A stretch of DNA of 14,315 nt from NCBI GenBank assembly GCA_018895675.1, contig JAHIOG010000520.1, forward strand, positions 1 to 14,315. Reading direction: 5' to 3'. This DNA is from a bacterium (GTDB lineage Bacteria > Fidelibacterota > UBA2242). Shown here one piece after another: positions 12,657-14,315 of this stretch. The notes beneath the pieces were generated by a model. The model made no database searches and had not been told where the DNA came from. It was given only the letters and a program-made list of their open reading frames with translations. Numbering within the stretch: position 1 is the stretch's first letter; the number at the start of each line of letters is the position of its first letter. The translations under genes and the position numbers were made by a program.

Positions 12657-13805
12657 ATGCGTTTTTACACTCAAGAACACCAATTTTACTGCGGGATCGA
12701 CCTACATACGAAAAATATGTATGTATGTGTTTTGAATCAAGCAGGAAAAGTTTTGGTACATAAAAATATCAAGACTTCTCCGGAAACCCTTTTTCAAGTA
12801 ATCAAACCTTTTTTACCGGATGTCGCCTTAGCCGTTGAATGCATGTTTTCATGGTATTGGATTGCTGATTTTTGTTTGCAACACCATATCCGTTTCATTT
12901 TAGGTCATGCTTTGTACATGAAAGCTATTCATGGTTCGAAAACAAAGAATGACAAAATTGATTCAATGAAAATAGCTATATTGCTGCGCGGCGGTATGAT
13001 TCCTGTGGCCTATGTTTATCCGGAAAAAATGAGATCAACGCGTGATTTACTGCGACGCCGCATGTATTTTATGCATAAGCGAAGCGAACTATTAGCTCAT
13101 ATCCAGAACACAAAAAGTCAATATAATATGCCGGATTTTGAAAAATGTATTGCACATAAAATAAACCGAAAAGGAATTAGCAAACTATTTTCAGACGAAA
13201 GCGTACGCAAAAGTATTGAACTGGATTTAGACCTGTTAAATCACTATGATTTGATTCTTAACGATGTCGAACTTTATCTGATACGTCATGCCAAAGAACA
13301 CGATCCCAATAATCTCTATCTACTGCAAACCGTTCCCGGTGTTGGAAAGATACTTGCACTCGTAATGTTGTATGAAATCCATGATATTAATCGATTCGAA
13401 CTGGTACAGAATTTCTCCTCCTACGCCCGGTTGATCAGACCCCAGAAGAAATCTGCCGGGAAAGTAAAGGGTAGCGGTAATGGCAAAATGGGCAACGCTT
13501 ATCTCAAATGGGCATTTTCTGAAGCCGCAATTTTGTTATTACGAGAAAGTGATGAGGTTAAAACATACCATCAAAGTTTGAAGAATAGACATGGAAAAGC
13601 CAAAGCAATAGCGATTCTATCACATCGGCTGGGCAGGGCGGTGTATTACATGTTAAAGAACCAGAAAGCATTTGATATAAAGGAATTTATGAAAAACAAG
13701 CATTCAAAAGAGCGGAAAGCCTTAAGCCCTATAACAAACTTAGGCCATACAGGTAAAGTCCAGCAAATCATCCCTAAATCATTGTGCTCGCAGCACACTG
13801 TTTAA
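12657..13805 (+). CDS. IS110-family (IS1111 subgroup) DEDD transposase/recombinase
   Basis: The 382-aa product has the N-terminal RuvC-like DEDD domain: Asp15 in GIDLH, Glu61 in AVECM, and Asp99 and Asp102 in TKNDKIDS. The C-terminal Transposase_20 domain begins at LLQTVPGVGKILALVM (222-237). The likely catalytic serine is Ser266 in PQKKSAGK, before GNGKMGNAYLKWAF. Such enzymes recombine a circular intermediate into a short target guided by an element-encoded RNA. Start ATG 12657 is chosen because ACAGGAGG lies just upstream; the open frame extends back to 12552, but that part reads through the REP repeat and the IS tip. No motif is missing and the gene looks intact. Confidence 0.92.
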   Translation: MRFYTQEHQFYCGIDLHTKNMYVCVLNQAGKVLVHKNIKTSPETLFQVIKPFLPDVALAVECMFSWYWIADFCLQHHIRFILGHALYMKAIHGSKTKNDKIDSMKIAILLRGGMIPVAYVYPEKMRSTRDLLRRRMYFMHKRSELLAHIQNTKSQYNMPDFEKCIAHKINRKGISKLFSDESVRKSIELDLDLLNHYDLILNDVELYLIRHAKEHDPNNLYLLQTVPGVGKILALVMLYEIHDINRFELVQNFSSYARLIRPQKKSAGKVKGSGNGKMGNAYLKWAFSEAAILLLRESDEVKTYHQSLKNRHGKAKAIAILSHRLGRAVYYMLKNQKAFDIKEFMKNKHSKERKALSPITNLGHTGKVQQIIPKSLCSQHTV

Positions 13806-13830
13806 ACAGGATATGATATGGACAAATACC

Positions 13831-14150
13831 CGGACCTAACGACTCTTGATTGGTAAGGTCTTCCGGCTCTTTTTGAAAATATGATCCAACGTCCGGTTCT
13901 GCTCCCATGCTCGCTTGTATACTAACTGGATCCCAATCAAGTAGGGAAGCCAATCATTTGAATAAGCGGTGCAAGGGGAACGAAAATATTTTCGGAGCAT
14001 AAACTCCCAATATATGTTTGGTGGCAGACCTGACAAGGTCCGAAAACCGTATTAGAAAAAACAAGTCAGAAATCGCGAACTGTTGGTGAGCAATGTTTAT
14101 GAACGAAAAATATATCTTTCGTAAGGGAATACTATTTTTCCCTTGCTTTT
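13831..14150 (+). ncRNA. Candidate bridge/seek guide RNA region of the IS1111-like element
   Basis: This is the gene-free interval after the transposase, where IS1111-type elements are known to encode their guide RNA. Stems visible on the + strand: CTTGATTGG (13845-13853) with CCAATCAAG (13933-13941); GATCCA (13883-13888) with TGGATC (13927-13932), directly stacked on the former; the palindrome CGAAAATATTTTCG (13981-13994); GACCT-GACA-AGGTC (14027-14040); and CGGACCT (13831-13837) with AGGTCCG (14036-14042), which could close the whole fold. A terminator-like hairpin ends the region. ACTCTTGAT at 13842-13850 differs by one base from the left junction ACTCCTGAT (12576-12584) and could be a guide segment. 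Ends, processing and guides are inferred. Confidence 0.45.
14121..14150 (+). terminator. Terminator-like hairpin at the IS right end
   Basis: AAGGGAA (14123-14129) and TTCCCTT (14138-14144) form a 7-bp stem, extendable by one wobble and one G-C pair, followed by GCTTTT. It overlaps the first base of the right subterminal repeat. It could end the guide RNA or transposase transcript. Confidence 0.5.
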
Positions 14151-14159
14151 AAAGGACAA
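14150..14159. repeat. Right subterminal inverted repeat of the IS1111-like element
   Basis: TAAAGGACAA is the exact reverse complement of 12592-12601 and ends 7 bp before the proposed right tip. Confidence 0.75.
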
Positions 14160-14164
14160 ATATA

Positions 14165-14177
14165 TGTTTGATTATTA
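14165..14177. repeat. Right half of the REP hairpin split by the IS1111-like element
   Basis: TGTTTGATTATTA matches 12 of 13 bases of TGTTTGACTATTA in REP unit a (11498-11510). It supplies the right arm that unit e lacks on the other side of the element. Confidence 0.6.
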
Positions 14178-14211
14178 GTTAACGGTTTCTTTTACAGTTT
14201 TCGAAATATAT

Positions 14212-14236
14212 ACACGAACAGGAGTGTTCGTGTTAC
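14212..14236. repeat. REP hairpin with GGAG loop
   Basis: Arms ACACGAACA (14212-14220) and TGTTCGTGT (14225-14233) pair perfectly over 9 bp around GGAG, followed by TAC. On the - strand it reads CGAACACTCCTG, identical to 12 bases of REP unit b (11604-11615), so it is a relative of the RAYT-2 REPs in opposite orientation. The remaining bases, 14237-14315, show nothing I recognise. Confidence 0.7.
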
Positions 14237-14315
14237 TAAAAAATTGATAACCTTTGATTCTTTATGGCTTTCTACTAAATTTCGCCCGGTATGCATGAAC
14301 TACAGATAGCCACAA

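Larger units (their letters stand above)
12583..14166 (+). mobile_element. IS110-family element, IS1111 subgroup, inserted in a REP hairpin
   Basis: About 1.58 kb. Subterminal inverted repeats TTGTCCTTTA (12592-12601) and TAAAGGACAA (14150-14159) are a perfect 10-bp pair, lying about 9 nt and 7 nt inside the ends. Subterminal repeats are the mark of the IS1111 subgroup. The left flank ends GTCAAACACTCCTG and the right flank starts TGTTTGATTATTA; joining them rebuilds a RAYT-2-family REP hairpin with one TG, so TG at 12581-12582 and 14165-14166 would be the shared core dinucleotide. The element carries one transposase gene and about 345 bp of non-coding DNA after it. The exact tips could shift by 1-2 bases, because unit b also reads CTCCTGAT without any IS next to it. 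Confidence 0.75.

Noticed and set aside
13836..14036. Open frame of 66 codons on the - strand after the transposase
   Set aside because: It lies in the structured non-coding end of the IS, has no recognisable motif and no clear ribosome-binding site.
1..14315. A new defence system built from the peptidase, retropepsin and pRiA4b ORF-3-like genes
   Set aside because: No nuclease, NTPase, sensor or toxin-antitoxin pair is seen among them, and nothing links these genes functionally beyond their position.
1..14315. tRNA, rRNA or riboswitch
   Set aside because: I found no cloverleaf, rRNA segment or known riboswitch core on either strand. The intergenic regions are explained by REPs, hairpins and IS ends.

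Overview
The window is a piece of an A+T-rich bacterial chromosome. Its core is a set of [NiFe]-hydrogenase maturation genes (hypF, hypC, hypD, hypE), all on the + strand, so the host probably makes a [NiFe] hydrogenase. No hydrogenase structural genes, hypA or hypB are present. No rRNA, tRNA or taxon-specific marker is present, so I do not assign a phylum.

Layout. (1) 1-1481: a frameshifted, 3'-truncated IS256-family transposase (- strand) lies exactly between two almost identical ~110-bp REP-type repeats. (2) 1357-2249: a first REP-associated Y1 transposase (RAYT-1, + strand) with a REP doublet on each side. (3) 2394-6089: hypF-hypC-hypD, closely spaced, with a plausible promoter before hypF. 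(4) 6090-10447: four genes unrelated to hydrogenase maturation separate hypD from hypE. They encode a flavodoxin-like protein, a membrane-anchored S41 peptidase, a lipoprotein with two retropepsin-like lobes, and a pRiA4b ORF-3-like protein with a cysteine-rich tail. Long imperfect hairpins sharing one architecture, somewhat like integron attC sites, follow hypD, the peptidase gene and the lipoprotein gene. (5) 10464-11477: hypE, ending in the diagnostic C-terminal Cys, then a terminator-like hairpin. (6) 11479-12582: a second, divergent RAYT (RAYT-2) with at least five copies of its own REP family. (7) 12583-14166: an IS110-family element of IS1111 type. It appears to sit in the loop of a RAYT-2-family REP hairpin. 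Its subterminal inverted repeats and about 345 bp of structured non-coding DNA after the transposase suggest a bridge/seek guide RNA. (8) 14212-14236: one more REP hairpin.

How the parts fit. HypF supplies the cyanide-forming carbamoyl/thiocyanate chemistry with HypE, and HypC-HypD assemble the Fe(CN)2CO unit. The rest of the window is mobile or accessory DNA that has built up around and inside this operon. The most interesting parts are the two unrelated RAYT/REP systems that share a GGAG/CTCC-loop hairpin design, and the nested IS1111 element that uses one of those hairpins as its target.
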